Source of the DNA: an uncultured Pelagibacteraceae bacterium
Lineage (GTDB): Bacteria > Pseudomonadota > Alphaproteobacteria > Pelagibacterales > Pelagibacteraceae
NCBI GenBank assembly: GCA_902548045.1
Contig: CACCPR010000012.1
Span: 1 to 17,269, forward strand
Reading direction: 5' to 3'
DNA length: 17,269 nucleotides
Below, piece after piece: positions 1 to 10,615 of this stretch; positions within the stretch are counted from its first letter, which is position 1; every line of letters starts with the position of its first letter. Under the pieces are notes generated by a model. It worked only from the letters and a program-made list of their open reading frames with translations. It was not told the origin of the DNA and searched no databases. A program made the translations under genes and the position numbers.

Positions 1-620
1 TCTAGTCCTGTTTTACCAACTGTCATACCAGGAACAGACATATCCTTTAAATATTTTTTGTTTCTTAAGTCTTTGGCGCTTGCTTGAGAAACATAACCCA
101 GAACGTGAGAGGATGAACTATCAATATATACTCTTGCCACTGATACTACGGGTTCAACTCCTTGTAGCTCGTGAAGAAACAGATTAATTCTTGAAAACTC
201 AGACCAGTTTAAATTATCTGATATAATAATTGGATCCCAGGGTTTTTGTTTTGCAATTTTTCTTTTTAAAATAAATATCTTTTTGTCACTTAAGTTCAAT
301 ATTGATTTTAATCTGAAAAAAACCTCTTCGATACTTTGTGTATTTTCCGGAATTAAGTGTATTTGATAAACTTGCCTATTAGATGCTATTTCACGATTAA
401 AATAGTCACTAATTACTCCTCTTTCAGGAGCTAACTTCCATTCTCTAAATCTATTTTTATCCGACAAGGTTTTGTATTTTTTGCTCTCATTTATTTGAAG
501 TGAAATCAACCTTCCAAGAACACCAACTACAACCACAGCTTTACTTACCGACAACAAAAACATCCTTCTACTTATTAACTTGGATTTAATTACCGTATTA
601 CCTGATCCAGAACTAAACAT
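1..620 (-). CDS. mrdA: Penicillin-binding protein 2, N-terminal part (cut by window edge)
   Basis: Peptidoglycan transpeptidase of the cell-elongation machinery, acting in the periplasm from a single membrane anchor. Reading the minus strand from the ATG at 618-620 gives 206 residues before the window ends. There is a basic N-terminus followed by an uncleaved anchor (about residues 19-42), then the start of the PBP dimerisation region (motifs LAPERGVISD and ASNRQVYQI). The stretch HVLGYVSQAS, followed by VPGMTVGKTGLE, matches the linker leading to the transpeptidase domain in PBP2. The catalytic SxxK, SxN and KTG motifs lie beyond the left edge. The start overlaps the end of mreD by 8 bases, so the two are probably translationally coupled. 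Family call rests on motifs and the mreBCD context. Confidence 0.88.
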   Translation of the reverse strand, partial: MFSSGSGNTVIKSKLISRRMFLLSVSKAVVVVGVLGRLISLQINESKKYKTLSDKNRFREWKLAPERGVISDYFNREIASNRQVYQIHLIPENTQSIEEVFFRLKSILNLSDKKIFILKRKIAKQKPWDPIIISDNLNWSEFSRINLFLHELQGVEPVVSVARVYIDSSSSHVLGYVSQASAKDLRNKKYLKDMSVPGMTVGKTGL

Positions 621-1128
621 CTTTTTTTCCAGTAATCATTATTGAGTTATAAAAATTAAAAATAAACCAAAAAAATGGAAAAAAAATTAAAGTGAAAAAA
701 GTATTATAAGATATTTCGATAAACTGTATTGATACTTCAGAAAAATTGGATGCCAAAATTACAAATATCAAATTTGAAATTATTAGGCCAATAAAGAAAG
801 TAAACCAGTCAGTGGTAATACTCGTATTCACAGTCATATTTTTTACATACGTAGCTACTAATGAAATTGTCAAATAGCAAAGTGAACTTAAACCCATAGG
901 TATACCCATTACAACATCATTTAATATTCCAGCAAAAAAAACATGCCCATTTCCAAGAACTTCTGGTCGCTTCAAGGACCAAAAGTAAATTATGATCAAT
1001 TGAATGTTAAAAGATAAAATCTCAAAGTAATTTTCAAATTGAGTATCTATCTCACTTATAGAAAGATAATATAAAAGTAAAATTGGACCAAGATTAAGAA
1101 CTTTTGTTGTTATTTTAGTCTTTAACAT
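613..1128 (-). CDS. mreD: Rod shape-determining protein MreD
   Basis: Integral inner-membrane component of the MreBCD elongasome, which links cytoskeletal MreB to periplasmic wall synthesis. The 171-residue product is almost entirely hydrophobic, with five or six predicted membrane segments. The central stretch FAGILNDVVMGIPMGLSSL fits the conserved MreD pattern (Phe-x-Gly-x-x-x-Asp followed by Gly-rich residues). Length is typical for the family (about 160-180). Its ATG shares one base with the mreC stop codon (TAATG arrangement), and its own end overlaps the mrdA start by 8 bases. The gene order mreB-mreC-mreD-mrdA is the classic one and supports the assignment of this poorly conserved family. 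Confidence 0.88.
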   Translation of the reverse strand: MLKTKITTKVLNLGPILLLYYLSISEIDTQFENYFEILSFNIQLIIIYFWSLKRPEVLGNGHVFFAGILNDVVMGIPMGLSSLCYLTISLVATYVKNMTVNTSITTDWFTFFIGLIISNLIFVILASNFSEVSIQFIEISYNTFFTLIFFPFFWFIFNFYNSIMITGKKDV

Positions 1129-1979
1129 TAAAAAATTTCTTTCTTTTGTTTTGATTTATCGATTTTGACGAATGATAGTTGGCTAGACTCTGAAAAAAGT
1201 TTCACTTCACCAGATGCCATAGTTTTTCCAATAGGTATACCTGGAAAAAAAATTCCATCTTTTCCTGATGTAAAAATATCAACTTCCTCTTCTACAACAT
1301 ATCCCTCTGGTAAATATTCTAAAATAGGTTTTAATCCTCCATTTCCTTTTAAAATTGCTTGAGTCCCATCTTCTCCAAAAGTAACAGGTATTCTGCTATT
1401 TAGGTCATTTAATAAAAGAACTCGCGAAGATAAATAATTGGTTTCAACCACCCTCCCAACTAAAAAATCTTTATCCAATACTGCCATTCCTTTAAGGATA
1501 CCTGACTTAGATCCTCTATTAATAATTATTGATTTTAAATAAGGGCTTCCTTTATCAATTAAAACTTTTGAGATAATAATATTATCTTCTAAAGAAAAGT
1601 AAGTATCGTCAGACTCTAGCATTTTTTTCAAATTTTTATTTTGATTAGTCAAAAATTCAACATTTAGCTCTTTACTTTTATAAATCTCTAATTCTTTTTT
1701 TAATCTCTCATTTTCTTTTTTAATTGTAAATAAATTTGTAATTCCTTCTGTAGCTTGAGGAAAAAATCTTGATGGAGAAGAAGCTACTAATGAAACTCTA
1801 TAAACCCCATCATTAATGATAGCTCTTACTGGCTTCATGAAATTTAGGTTATAAGTGTCTAAAAAAAAAATGATTAAAGCGATTATTATTAAAGAAATTA
1901 AAGAAAATTTTTGTGCAGCTCCTCTTTGTAAAAGAGCTGAACGAAACGCTATACCAAAATCATCTCTACTTGAAGACAT
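1128..1979 (-). CDS. mreC: Rod shape-determining protein MreC
   Basis: Periplasmic, dimer-forming scaffold protein of the elongasome, anchored in the inner membrane. The 283 residues show a short cytoplasmic N-terminus, one membrane segment (about residues 25-45, rich in Ile/Leu/Phe) and a coiled coil (about 85-120: ENERLKKELEIYKSKE and following). Then comes the double beta-barrel domain, where ILKGMAVLDKDFLVGRV and VLLLNDLNSRIPV match the MreC core. The C-terminus ends shortly after the second barrel, with no long Pro-rich tail. The start lies 24 bases after the mreB stop. All features are normal for MreC. Confidence 0.93.
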   Translation of the reverse strand: MSSSRDDFGIAFRSALLQRGAAQKFSLISLIIIALIIFFLDTYNLNFMKPVRAIINDGVYRVSLVASSPSRFFPQATEGITNLFTIKKENERLKKELEIYKSKELNVEFLTNQNKNLKKMLESDDTYFSLEDNIIISKVLIDKGSPYLKSIIINRGSKSGILKGMAVLDKDFLVGRVVETNYLSSRVLLLNDLNSRIPVTFGEDGTQAILKGNGGLKPILEYLPEGYVVEEEVDIFTSGKDGIFFPGIPIGKTMASGEVKLFSESSQLSFVKIDKSKQKKEIF

Positions 1980-2003
1980 TTATCTTTTACTAGTTAAGAT
2001 AAA

Positions 2004-3053
<1,050 letters not shown>

Positions 3054-4610
3054 TTATATTTGAACACTCAGACTAGGGTCTGGTGCTGTTTTTTCTCTTT
3101 TAATTATTAATTTATTTAGCGCACTTAAGTATGCATTAGCCGAAGCTACTAACGTATCAGTATCTGCTGCTTGGCCAACAGTAGTTTTTCCTTTTTCTTC
3201 AATTCTTACGCTAACTGTTGCTTGAGCATCTGTTCCTTCGGTAACTGCATGAACGTTATATAATAAAAGTTTTACTTCATGCGGGTAAAGTTTTTTAATA
3301 CACTTAAATATAGCATCAACTGGACCATCTCCAGTTTCAAAAGCACTTTTTATTTTACCAAATACTTCTAATGTCATCTCTGCTTTTTGAGGCTCTCCTG
3401 TGCCTGCAAAAACCTTTAGTGATTTTAATTTTATTACGTTATCTTCAGATACTAAACTATCATCAACAATAGCAGCGATATCTTCGTCATATATATGTTT
3501 CTTCTTATCTGCTAAAACCTTAAATTTTCCAAAGGCTGATTGAATTATATCATCAGTAACACCAACATAACCAAGATCATTTAATTTATCTTTAAATGCA
3601 TGTCTTCCAGAGTGTTTGCCCATTACTAATGAAGTTTTATTTACACCAACACTTTCAGGGGTCATTATCTCGTAAGTATTTCTATTTTTAAGCATTCCGT
3701 CTTGATGTATTCCCGACTCGTGAGCAAAAGCATTTTTTCCCACTATAGCTTTATTAAATTGAACAGGAAAACCAGTTGCATTTGATACAACTTTTGATGC
3801 CTTGCTTAAAAGTTTTGTGTTAATATTGGTTTTGAAAGGCATTAAATCATGTCTTGTTCTCATAGCCATTACCACTTCTTCTAAAGCAGCATTACCAGCT
3901 CTTTCCCCTATTCCATTAATTGTACATTCTATTTGTCTAGCTCCGGCCATGACGCCCGCTAAAGAGTTAGCAACAGCTAAACCAAGGTCGTTATGACAAT
4001 GTGTAGAAAGTATTGCTTTATCAATGTTTGGAACTTTATTTATAAGAGTTTCTATAATTTTTTTAAATTCGGAAGGAACTGTATAACCGACAGTGTCAGG
4101 AATATTAATTGTTTTTGCTCCTGACTTAATAGCAAGTTCAACTGTTTTACACATATAATCCATATCTGTACGTGTTCCATCTTCACAAGACCATTCTACG
4201 TCATCAGTAAACTTTCTTGCGTAAGAAACGCTTTCTTTAATAGCGCTTAAAACATCTTCTGGAGATTTATTTAACTTATGCTTCATATGAAGCGGGCTAG
4301 TAGAAATAAATGTATGTATTCTAAAATTTTTTGCGTGTTTTAGTGAGTCATGGCAAGCATCAATATCTTTTTTAGTTGCTCTTGCCAATCCAGCAGGAAT
4401 AGAATTTTTTAAAGACTTGCTGATTGCAGTTACTGCTTCAAAATCTCCCGGAGACGCTATTGGGAAACCAGCCTCTATTATGTCAACACCAAGTTCATCA
4501 AAAACTCTAGAAATTTGAAGTTTTTCCTCCAAACTCATTGATGCGCCTGGAGACTGTTCGCCATCACGCATGGTTGTATCAAAAATTATAATTCTATTTT
4601 TATCGGTCAT
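3054..4610 (-). CDS. leuA: 2-isopropylmalate synthase
   Basis: Catalyses the first committed step of leucine synthesis, condensing acetyl-CoA with 2-oxoisovalerate. The 518-residue protein has the TIM-barrel start DTTMRDGEQSPGASM (residues 12-26, with catalytic Arg15 and metal ligand Asp16), the metal-binding THCHNDLGLAVANS, and the signature NGIGERAGNAALEEVVMAM. The C-terminal third (about 385-510) is the regulatory LeuA domain expected to mediate leucine feedback. Length is that of the long-form enzyme rather than homocitrate or citramalate synthases. A promoter-like sequence lies just upstream, and mreB follows 12 bases downstream, joining amino-acid synthesis to the shape operon. Confidence 0.96.
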   Translation of the reverse strand: MTDKNRIIIFDTTMRDGEQSPGASMSLEEKLQISRVFDELGVDIIEAGFPIASPGDFEAVTAISKSLKNSIPAGLARATKKDIDACHDSLKHAKNFRIHTFISTSPLHMKHKLNKSPEDVLSAIKESVSYARKFTDDVEWSCEDGTRTDMDYMCKTVELAIKSGAKTINIPDTVGYTVPSEFKKIIETLINKVPNIDKAILSTHCHNDLGLAVANSLAGVMAGARQIECTINGIGERAGNAALEEVVMAMRTRHDLMPFKTNINTKLLSKASKVVSNATGFPVQFNKAIVGKNAFAHESGIHQDGMLKNRNTYEIMTPESVGVNKTSLVMGKHSGRHAFKDKLNDLGYVGVTDDIIQSAFGKFKVLADKKKHIYDEDIAAIVDDSLVSEDNVIKLKSLKVFAGTGEPQKAEMTLEVFGKIKSAFETGDGPVDAIFKCIKKLYPHEVKLLLYNVHAVTEGTDAQATVSVRIEEKGKTTVGQAADTDTLVASANAYLSALNKLIIKREKTAPDPSLSVQI

Positions 4611-4623
4611 TTACTAAAAGTAT

Positions 4624-4651
4624 ATATTACAAGTAAAACGAGAATATGCAA
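4624..4651 (-). promoter_or_regulatory. Candidate leuA promoter
   Basis: Read on the minus strand: a -35-like TTGCAT (4651-4646), a 16-base spacer, and a -10-like TAATAT (4629-4624). The start codon of leuA begins 13 bases later, so the predicted 5' leader is only about 6 bases, with no Shine-Dalgarno. The rest of the ilvC-leuA gap (4611-4692) shows no strong terminator, only an AT-only inverted repeat near 4661-4678, so read-through from ilvC remains possible. Pattern-based call. Confidence 0.45.
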
Positions 4652-4692
4652 ATATTAAAGCTAAATAAGTTTATTTTTTTGCTCAGATTGGG

Positions 4693-5715
<1,023 letters not shown>

Positions 5716-5725
5716 TTATCCTTTA

Positions 5726-6274
5726 TTAATTAAATATTTTTGCTCCTTTTGTCATGGCTACTGCGCCTGTTCTAGAGGTGCTTATAAGGCCTAATCTCCT
5801 TAAATCAAGAGTTAATTTATCTATATCTGCTCTCAAGGCAGTTACTTGGATCACAAAAGATTTTTTTGATTTATCTAAAACAACTGGATTAAATTTTTTG
5901 CAAATCTTTTTTATTTTTTCCTGTTTTTTAGAATTGGCTATTACTTTAAATAAAGCAAGCTCTCTAAATAAAATATCTTTATCAGTTCTTTTAAAATCAG
6001 CAACTTTATGAACTGGAACTAATTTTTTTAATTGTAATTTAATTTGTTCTATAACCTGAGGAGTTCCCTCAGTAACGATGGTAATTCTTGAAATGTGTTT
6101 TTTTTTATCAACTTCAGCTACTGCCAATGACTCTATATTGTATCCTCTTCCAGAAAAAAGACCTGCTACTCTTGCTAGCACTCCTGCTTCATTATCAACC
6201 CATATTACTATTATATGTCTTTCTAATTTTCCGATTTTTCCTGGAACACTATAAGCAGATTTAGATTTTGGCAT
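5726..6274 (-). CDS. ilvN: Acetolactate synthase, small regulatory subunit
   Basis: Regulatory partner of IlvB that activates the catalytic subunit and confers valine feedback inhibition. The 182 residues begin with a short tail, then an ACT domain (about 19-95) with the ligand-site region DNEAGVLARVAGLFSGRGY and NIESLAVAEVD. A C-terminal regulatory domain (about 105-180) follows, with LALFKVIA and ALRADIDKLTLDL. Its ATG overlaps the ilvB stop by one base (TAATG), implying translational coupling and equimolar production. The symbol ilvH is equally used for this family; only context separates them. Confidence 0.95.
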   Translation of the reverse strand: MPKSKSAYSVPGKIGKLERHIIVIWVDNEAGVLARVAGLFSGRGYNIESLAVAEVDKKKHISRITIVTEGTPQVIEQIKLQLKKLVPVHKVADFKRTDKDILFRELALFKVIANSKKQEKIKKICKKFNPVVLDKSKKSFVIQVTALRADIDKLTLDLRRLGLISTSRTGAVAMTKGAKIFN

Positions 6275-8040
6275 TAAACTAACACCTTACCTTCATCTGA
6301 AATTTCTTCTTCTTCTTCAGGTCCTAATATCATCTGATTGTGTGGTTTTCCTGATGGTATCATAGGAAAACAATTTTCAGATTTATCTACCACACAGTCA
6401 AATATTACTGGTTTTTGAATATCAATCATTTCCTTGATTTTTACATCTAGTTCATCAGGTGTTTTTGCTCTTATACCAACGCAACCATAAGACTCAGCTA
6501 ATTTTACAAAATCGGGTAACGCCGCAGTATAGCTCTCAGAATAATTCTTTTCATGTAAGAGTTCCTGCCACTGTCTTACCATTCCCATATATTCATTATT
6601 CAAAATAAATATTTTTATAGGTAATTTGTATTGAACTGCTGTCGACATTTCTTGCATAGTCATCAAAACTGAAGCTTCGCCAGCGATATCAACAACTAAT
6701 TTCCCAGGATTTGCTATTTGAACGCCAATAGCTGCAGGAAGACCATAGCCCATAGTTCCCAAACCTCCAGATGTCATCCAACGATTAGGTTTGTTAAATT
6801 TATAATGTTGAGCGGCCCACATTTGATGTTGACCAACTTCAGTTGTAATAAATGTGTCTTTATCTTTGGTTAATTCATAAAGTCTTTGAACCGCATGTTG
6901 AGGTTTAATTATCTTATTGCTATTAACAAAATTTAGAGATTTTTTTTCTCTCCACTTATTAATTTGTTCCCACCATTTTGCTGTTTTTTGTTTGTTTGAT
7001 TTTAAAAAATTTTTATTTTTTTCTTTAAATCTTTTAATTAAACTTTGCAAAAGTTCTGATACATCGCTAACAACTGCTAAATCAACTTTTATATTTTTTC
7101 CTATTGAAGATGGATCTATATCAACATGTATCTTTTTTGATTTAGGAGAAAACTCGTCAACTTTACCAGTAATTCTATCGTCGAACCTTGCTCCTATATT
7201 AATCATTAAGTCACAATCATGCATTGCATTATTTGCTTCATAAGTTCCGTGCATTCCTAACATTCCTAAAAATTGAGGATCATCTCCAGGGTATGCACCA
7301 AGTCCTTGCAAGGTAGATGTAATTGGAAAGCCGGTTAATGAAATTAATTCTCTTAAGTGTTTACTCGCTTCTGGACCAGAATTTATAACTCCGCCTCCTG
7401 TATAAAAGATTGGTTTTGATGATTTTTTTATCAATTCAATAAACTTATCTAATTCTTTGTTAGATAATTTATGCGTAGCTTTGCCATTCAGTTTTTTCTT
7501 TAAAACATTCTTTGTAAATTTATATTTACCTTTTTTAAACTGAATATCTTTAGGAATATCAACTAAGACTGGTCCAGGTCTTCCAGTAGTAGCAACCTCA
7601 AAAGCTAAATGTAAAATTTTAGCAAGATCATTTACATCTTTTACTAACCAATTATGTTTTGTGCATGGTCGAGTTATACCTGTAGTGTCACATTCTTGAA
7701 ATGCATCCGTTCCAATTAAATGAGTTGGAACTTGCCCTGAAATACAAACTAAGGGAACCGAGTCCATGTAAGCATCGGTTAAGGCTGTTACTGCATTTGT
7801 AGCCCCTGGACCGGAAGTGACAAGTAATACTCCTGGCTTGCCACTTGATCTAGCATAACCTTCTGCTGCATGACCAGCGCCTTGTTCATGTCGTGCCAAA
7901 ATATGTTTAATTGATTTATGATTTTTCAATTCATCATAAATAGGAAGAACTGCTCCGCCAGGATAACCAAAAATATATTCGACCTTTTGATCTTCCAAAG
8001 CTTTAAAGACTATTTCTGCACCACTAATTAATTTAGGCAT
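6274..8040 (-). CDS. ilvB: Acetolactate synthase, large catalytic subunit
   Basis: Thiamine-diphosphate enzyme making acetolactate or acetohydroxybutyrate, the first common step to valine and isoleucine. The 588 residues show the three-domain plan: pyrimidine-binding domain with catalytic Glu52 in RHEQGAGHAAEGYAR, a central domain with GARFDDRITGK, and a diphosphate-binding domain with GGLGTMGYGLPAAIG and ILNNEYMGMVRQWQEL. The metal-binding motif is odd. Where the family usually has GDG or GDA, this protein reads GEAS (454-457), so the first Mg ligand would be Glu455; the partner Asn482 lies 27 residues on. The Trp of the herbicide-binding region is Trp491. A promoter-like element lies directly upstream, inside the gap to miaA. 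Confidence 0.96.
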   Translation of the reverse strand: MPKLISGAEIVFKALEDQKVEYIFGYPGGAVLPIYDELKNHKSIKHILARHEQGAGHAAEGYARSSGKPGVLLVTSGPGATNAVTALTDAYMDSVPLVCISGQVPTHLIGTDAFQECDTTGITRPCTKHNWLVKDVNDLAKILHLAFEVATTGRPGPVLVDIPKDIQFKKGKYKFTKNVLKKKLNGKATHKLSNKELDKFIELIKKSSKPIFYTGGGVINSGPEASKHLRELISLTGFPITSTLQGLGAYPGDDPQFLGMLGMHGTYEANNAMHDCDLMINIGARFDDRITGKVDEFSPKSKKIHVDIDPSSIGKNIKVDLAVVSDVSELLQSLIKRFKEKNKNFLKSNKQKTAKWWEQINKWREKKSLNFVNSNKIIKPQHAVQRLYELTKDKDTFITTEVGQHQMWAAQHYKFNKPNRWMTSGGLGTMGYGLPAAIGVQIANPGKLVVDIAGEASVLMTMQEMSTAVQYKLPIKIFILNNEYMGMVRQWQELLHEKNYSESYTAALPDFVKLAESYGCVGIRAKTPDELDVKIKEMIDIQKPVIFDCVVDKSENCFPMIPSGKPHNQMILGPEEEEEISDEGKVLV

Positions 8041-8046
8041 AGATAC

Positions 8047-8074
8047 AATCTAGCCTAGAAAAACTTCCCGTCAA
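8047..8074 (-). promoter_or_regulatory. Candidate ilvB promoter, predicting a leaderless mRNA
   Basis: On the minus strand, TTGACG (8074-8069, five of six consensus -35 bases), a 16-base spacer and TAGATT (8052-8047, a -10-like box) are followed by only 6 bases before the ilvB ATG. A transcript starting at the usual distance would begin at or next to the start codon. No Shine-Dalgarno is present, which agrees with leaderless initiation. This would give ilvBNC its own promoter inside the longer gene run. Confidence 0.55.
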
Positions 8075-8077
8075 GTT

Positions 8078-8995
8078 TTAGCTTACGTCTTTTAAAACTT
8101 TTTTTAGAAGAAATGTGAAATCTTTTGAATAAAGCTTATTCCAGTTCTTCATATGCCCTCTAGCCCAAGTATTTTGTCTTTTGGCATATTGCCTTGTTTT
8201 AATATTGATAAGTTCTTTACATTTATCCAAACTGATAGAGCCTTTAAAGTATGCATTAATTTCTCGTACACCTATCAATTTATTAGCTGAAAGAGACTTG
8301 TTTAATTTAAGCAAATTAAATTTTTTTACCTCATTTAAGCAATTTTTAATAAACATCTGTTCAGTTCTTAATGAAATTTTTCTCAATAATTCATCTCTAG
8401 GAATGTCTAGAAAAATTTTACTAATTTCATATCTTGAGAAGTCAGATTTTGTGCTAGAAATCCAATCAAATAAAGATCTTTTTGTTTTTATAAATACTTC
8501 ATAAGCTCTTTGAGATCTTTGAGAGTCAGTTGGTAAAATTCTATTTTTTGCTTTTGGATCAATCTCTATCAATTTTTCATAAAAATTTTTATATCCTAAT
8601 TTATTAAAAAGTTTCCTAGTTTTTTCTCTAGTTTTATTATCTATATTAGGTATTTTACTAATTCCTTTAGTAATTGTATTAAAATACAATCCTGTTCCAC
8701 CAACAATTATCGGGATCTTTTTCTTCTTATGACAAATGGCGATTTTAGATTTTGCTAATTTAAACCAGTCCCCAGCAGAAAAATGTTTCTTAACAGATAT
8801 AAAACCATATAAGTGATGTTTTACTTTTTTTTGTTCGTGATTAGTTGGTCTTGAAGATAAAATTAAAAATTCTTTGTAAATTTGCATACTGTCAGCATTT
8901 ATAATTTCTCCCCTTAGCTTTTTTGCTAGTTGAATTGCTAACTTTGATTTTCCTGATGCTGTTGGACCTGCTAAGAGAATAATTTTTTTGGACAA
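8078..8995 (-). CDS. miaA: tRNA dimethylallyltransferase
   Basis: Adds a dimethylallyl group to A37 of tRNAs that read codons starting with U, improving decoding fidelity. The 305-residue product starts with the P-loop GPTASGKS (10-17), then NADSMQIYKE (with Asp35), the signature GGTGLYF (99-105), and the DSQRSQRAYEV segment that contacts tRNA. The C-terminal part is rich in Lys, and TRQYAKRQNTWAR is a conserved late MiaA motif. It begins 6 bases after degP ends and lies between degP and ilvB. Linkage of miaA with hfl genes is familiar from other proteobacteria. Confidence 0.96.
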   Translation of the reverse strand: MSKKIILLAGPTASGKSKLAIQLAKKLRGEIINADSMQIYKEFLILSSRPTNHEQKKVKHHLYGFISVKKHFSAGDWFKLAKSKIAICHKKKKIPIIVGGTGLYFNTITKGISKIPNIDNKTREKTRKLFNKLGYKNFYEKLIEIDPKAKNRILPTDSQRSQRAYEVFIKTKRSLFDWISSTKSDFSRYEISKIFLDIPRDELLRKISLRTEQMFIKNCLNEVKKFNLLKLNKSLSANKLIGVREINAYFKGSISLDKCKELINIKTRQYAKRQNTWARGHMKNWNKLYSKDFTFLLKKVLKDVS

Positions 8996-9001
8996 ATTTA
9001 A

Positions 9002-10417
9002 TTAATTTAATTTAACGCCTAGGTATCTTCTCCTATTATTGTTGTCAATAATAGAAAGAAGTAAATTTCTTTCTCCTTTTTTTATAACTTTGTCTACCAC
9101 AGACCTCAAATCAGAGGTTTTATTAATTCGAGTTCTTTGAGCTTCTATAATAATATTATTTATATTTAACAAACCTTTTAGGGGACTTTTGCTTGATATC
9201 TCTACAATTACAACTCCTTTAGTAATTTTGTTTAACTTCCTAGAAGAAATATCCTCATCATTTAAATCTCTTACTGTTATTTTTAAACTATCTATTTCAA
9301 TTTCTTTGGTTTTTTTAGTTTTAGATTTTTTTGCTTTGAATTCTTCTGAAGACTCAAGTCTACCTAACTTTAAATTTTTTGAAATTAGTTTTTTATTTCT
9401 CCAAATTTTAATCACAACATTTTTACCAACTTGTGTATTAGCAACTACTCTAGGTAAAGTTCTCATAGTATCAATTTTTTTTCCGTCAAATTCTAAAATT
9501 ATGTCTCCAGCCTGAATCCCTGATTTATCAGCTGGACTTTTTTCTCCTACGCTTACTACAAGAGCGCCTTCTGGTTTTTTGAGACCTAATGGTTCTGCTA
9601 TTTCTTTAGTGACTTCTTGAATTCGAACTCCTAGCCATCCTCTTCTTGTTTCTCCATAACTAATTAATTGTTCAATAACTTTAGAAGCTGCATTTGAGGG
9701 AATGGCAAAACCTATTCCTATTGATCCCGATTGGCCAGGAGCAATTATAGCAGTATTAATTCCCACAACTTCTCCTTTAAGATTGAACAATGGTCCCCCG
9801 GAATTTCCTTGGTTTATAGAAGCATCAGTTTGTATAAAGTCATCATATCTTGTCATTCCTATATCTCTATTTCTTGCAGATATAATTCCTGATGTAACCG
9901 TGCCGCCTAAACCAAAAGGATTTCCAATTGCAACTACCCAATCACCTACTCTAGCTTTGTCTGAGTTTCCAAATTCGACAGGAATAAATTTATCTTTTGT
10001 TTGCATTTTTAAAACAGCAATATCCATATATGGATCAGCACCGATCACATCTGCTTTATATTCTTTTGAATTAACCTTTACCAAGATATTGTCAGCGTTA
10101 GCAATAACATGATTATTTGTGATTACTATTCCATCTTCCTTAATAATAAAACCTGATCCTAGTGAAGAAGCTTTTCTTTCAGTTGGTCTTTGAAAATCTT
10201 TAAACATTTCCTCAAAAGGAGAGCCTGGAGGGAATTGAAATGGGAACTCATTATTTGTTGTTCTTACTGTTTGAGTAGTAGATATATTTACTACTGATGG
10301 CATTAATTCTTCAGCTAAATCTGCAAAAGACTCTGGGGTTGCGTTAGCTCTACTTAAAATACTAAATATAAAAAAGAGAGATATAAAATATAATTGAATT
10401 TTTTTTAAATTTTTCAT
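9002..10417 (-). CDS. degP: Periplasmic serine protease/chaperone of the DegP/HtrA family
   Basis: Degrades or refolds damaged envelope proteins. The 471 residues begin with a signal peptide (hydrophobic core about 9-21, likely cut after SRANA near residue 26). A trypsin-like domain follows with the full catalytic triad: His103 in ITNNHVIANADN, Asp132 in DPYMDIAVL and Ser206 in QGNSGGPLFN. Two PDZ domains come next (about 255-350 and 385-470). The first has the carboxylate-binding region RRGWLGVRIQ; the second is divergent. A strongly basic linker (KAKKSKTKKTK, about residues 369-379) separates the PDZ domains. The start directly abuts the end of the upstream small gene. The family may be called degP, degQ or mucD; motifs do not separate them. 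Confidence 0.95.
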   Translation of the reverse strand: MKNLKKIQLYFISLFFIFSILSRANATPESFADLAEELMPSVVNISTTQTVRTTNNEFPFQFPPGSPFEEMFKDFQRPTERKASSLGSGFIIKEDGIVITNNHVIANADNILVKVNSKEYKADVIGADPYMDIAVLKMQTKDKFIPVEFGNSDKARVGDWVVAIGNPFGLGGTVTSGIISARNRDIGMTRYDDFIQTDASINQGNSGGPLFNLKGEVVGINTAIIAPGQSGSIGIGFAIPSNAASKVIEQLISYGETRRGWLGVRIQEVTKEIAEPLGLKKPEGALVVSVGEKSPADKSGIQAGDIILEFDGKKIDTMRTLPRVVANTQVGKNVVIKIWRNKKLISKNLKLGRLESSEEFKAKKSKTKKTKEIEIDSLKITVRDLNDEDISSRKLNKITKGVVIVEISSKSPLKGLLNINNIIIEAQRTRINKTSDLRSVVDKVIKKGERNLLLSIIDNNNRRRYLGVKLN

Positions 10418-10603
10418 TTAATTTTTTATATACCAAATTATTAAAAAACCAATAATCAAAAAAGTAACCCCAAAAGATCTCAATTTATTTTCAGGAGTAT
10501 TCTTAATCATTTCAAGCATATTTTTTATTCTTGACGGGAAAATGGCAATTAAAAAACCTTCTATAAAAAAAATTAATCCTATAGCTGTAAATAATTCGCT
10601 CAT
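10418..10603 (-). CDS. Small membrane protein, YjeT/DUF2065-like
   Basis: A 61-residue protein with two membrane segments (about 4-22 and 43-59) separated by a charged loop (FPSRIKNMLEMIKNTPENKLR). The GLIFFIEGF and LRSFGVTFLIIGFLIIW patterns, its length and its place right after hflC match the DUF2065 (YjeT) family found beside hflKC in many proteobacteria. Function is unknown; position suggests an accessory role in the HflKC/DegP quality-control group. It starts 12 bases after the hflC stop, and its own stop directly abuts the degP ATG. The family is recalled from context and pattern rather than verified. Confidence 0.8.
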   Translation of the reverse strand: MSELFTAIGLIFFIEGFLIAIFPSRIKNMLEMIKNTPENKLRSFGVTFLIIGFLIIWYIKN

Positions 10604-10615
10604 GATAGAGCAAGA

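Noticed and set aside
4611..4692. A leucine leader peptide, attenuator or riboswitch before leuA
   Set aside because: The gap is only 82 bases with no Leu-codon run, no GC-rich stem and a promoter placed too close to the start codon for a leader.
9702..10112. Plus-strand open frame of 136 codons
   Set aside because: Antisense to the conserved catalytic domain of degP; a shadow frame.
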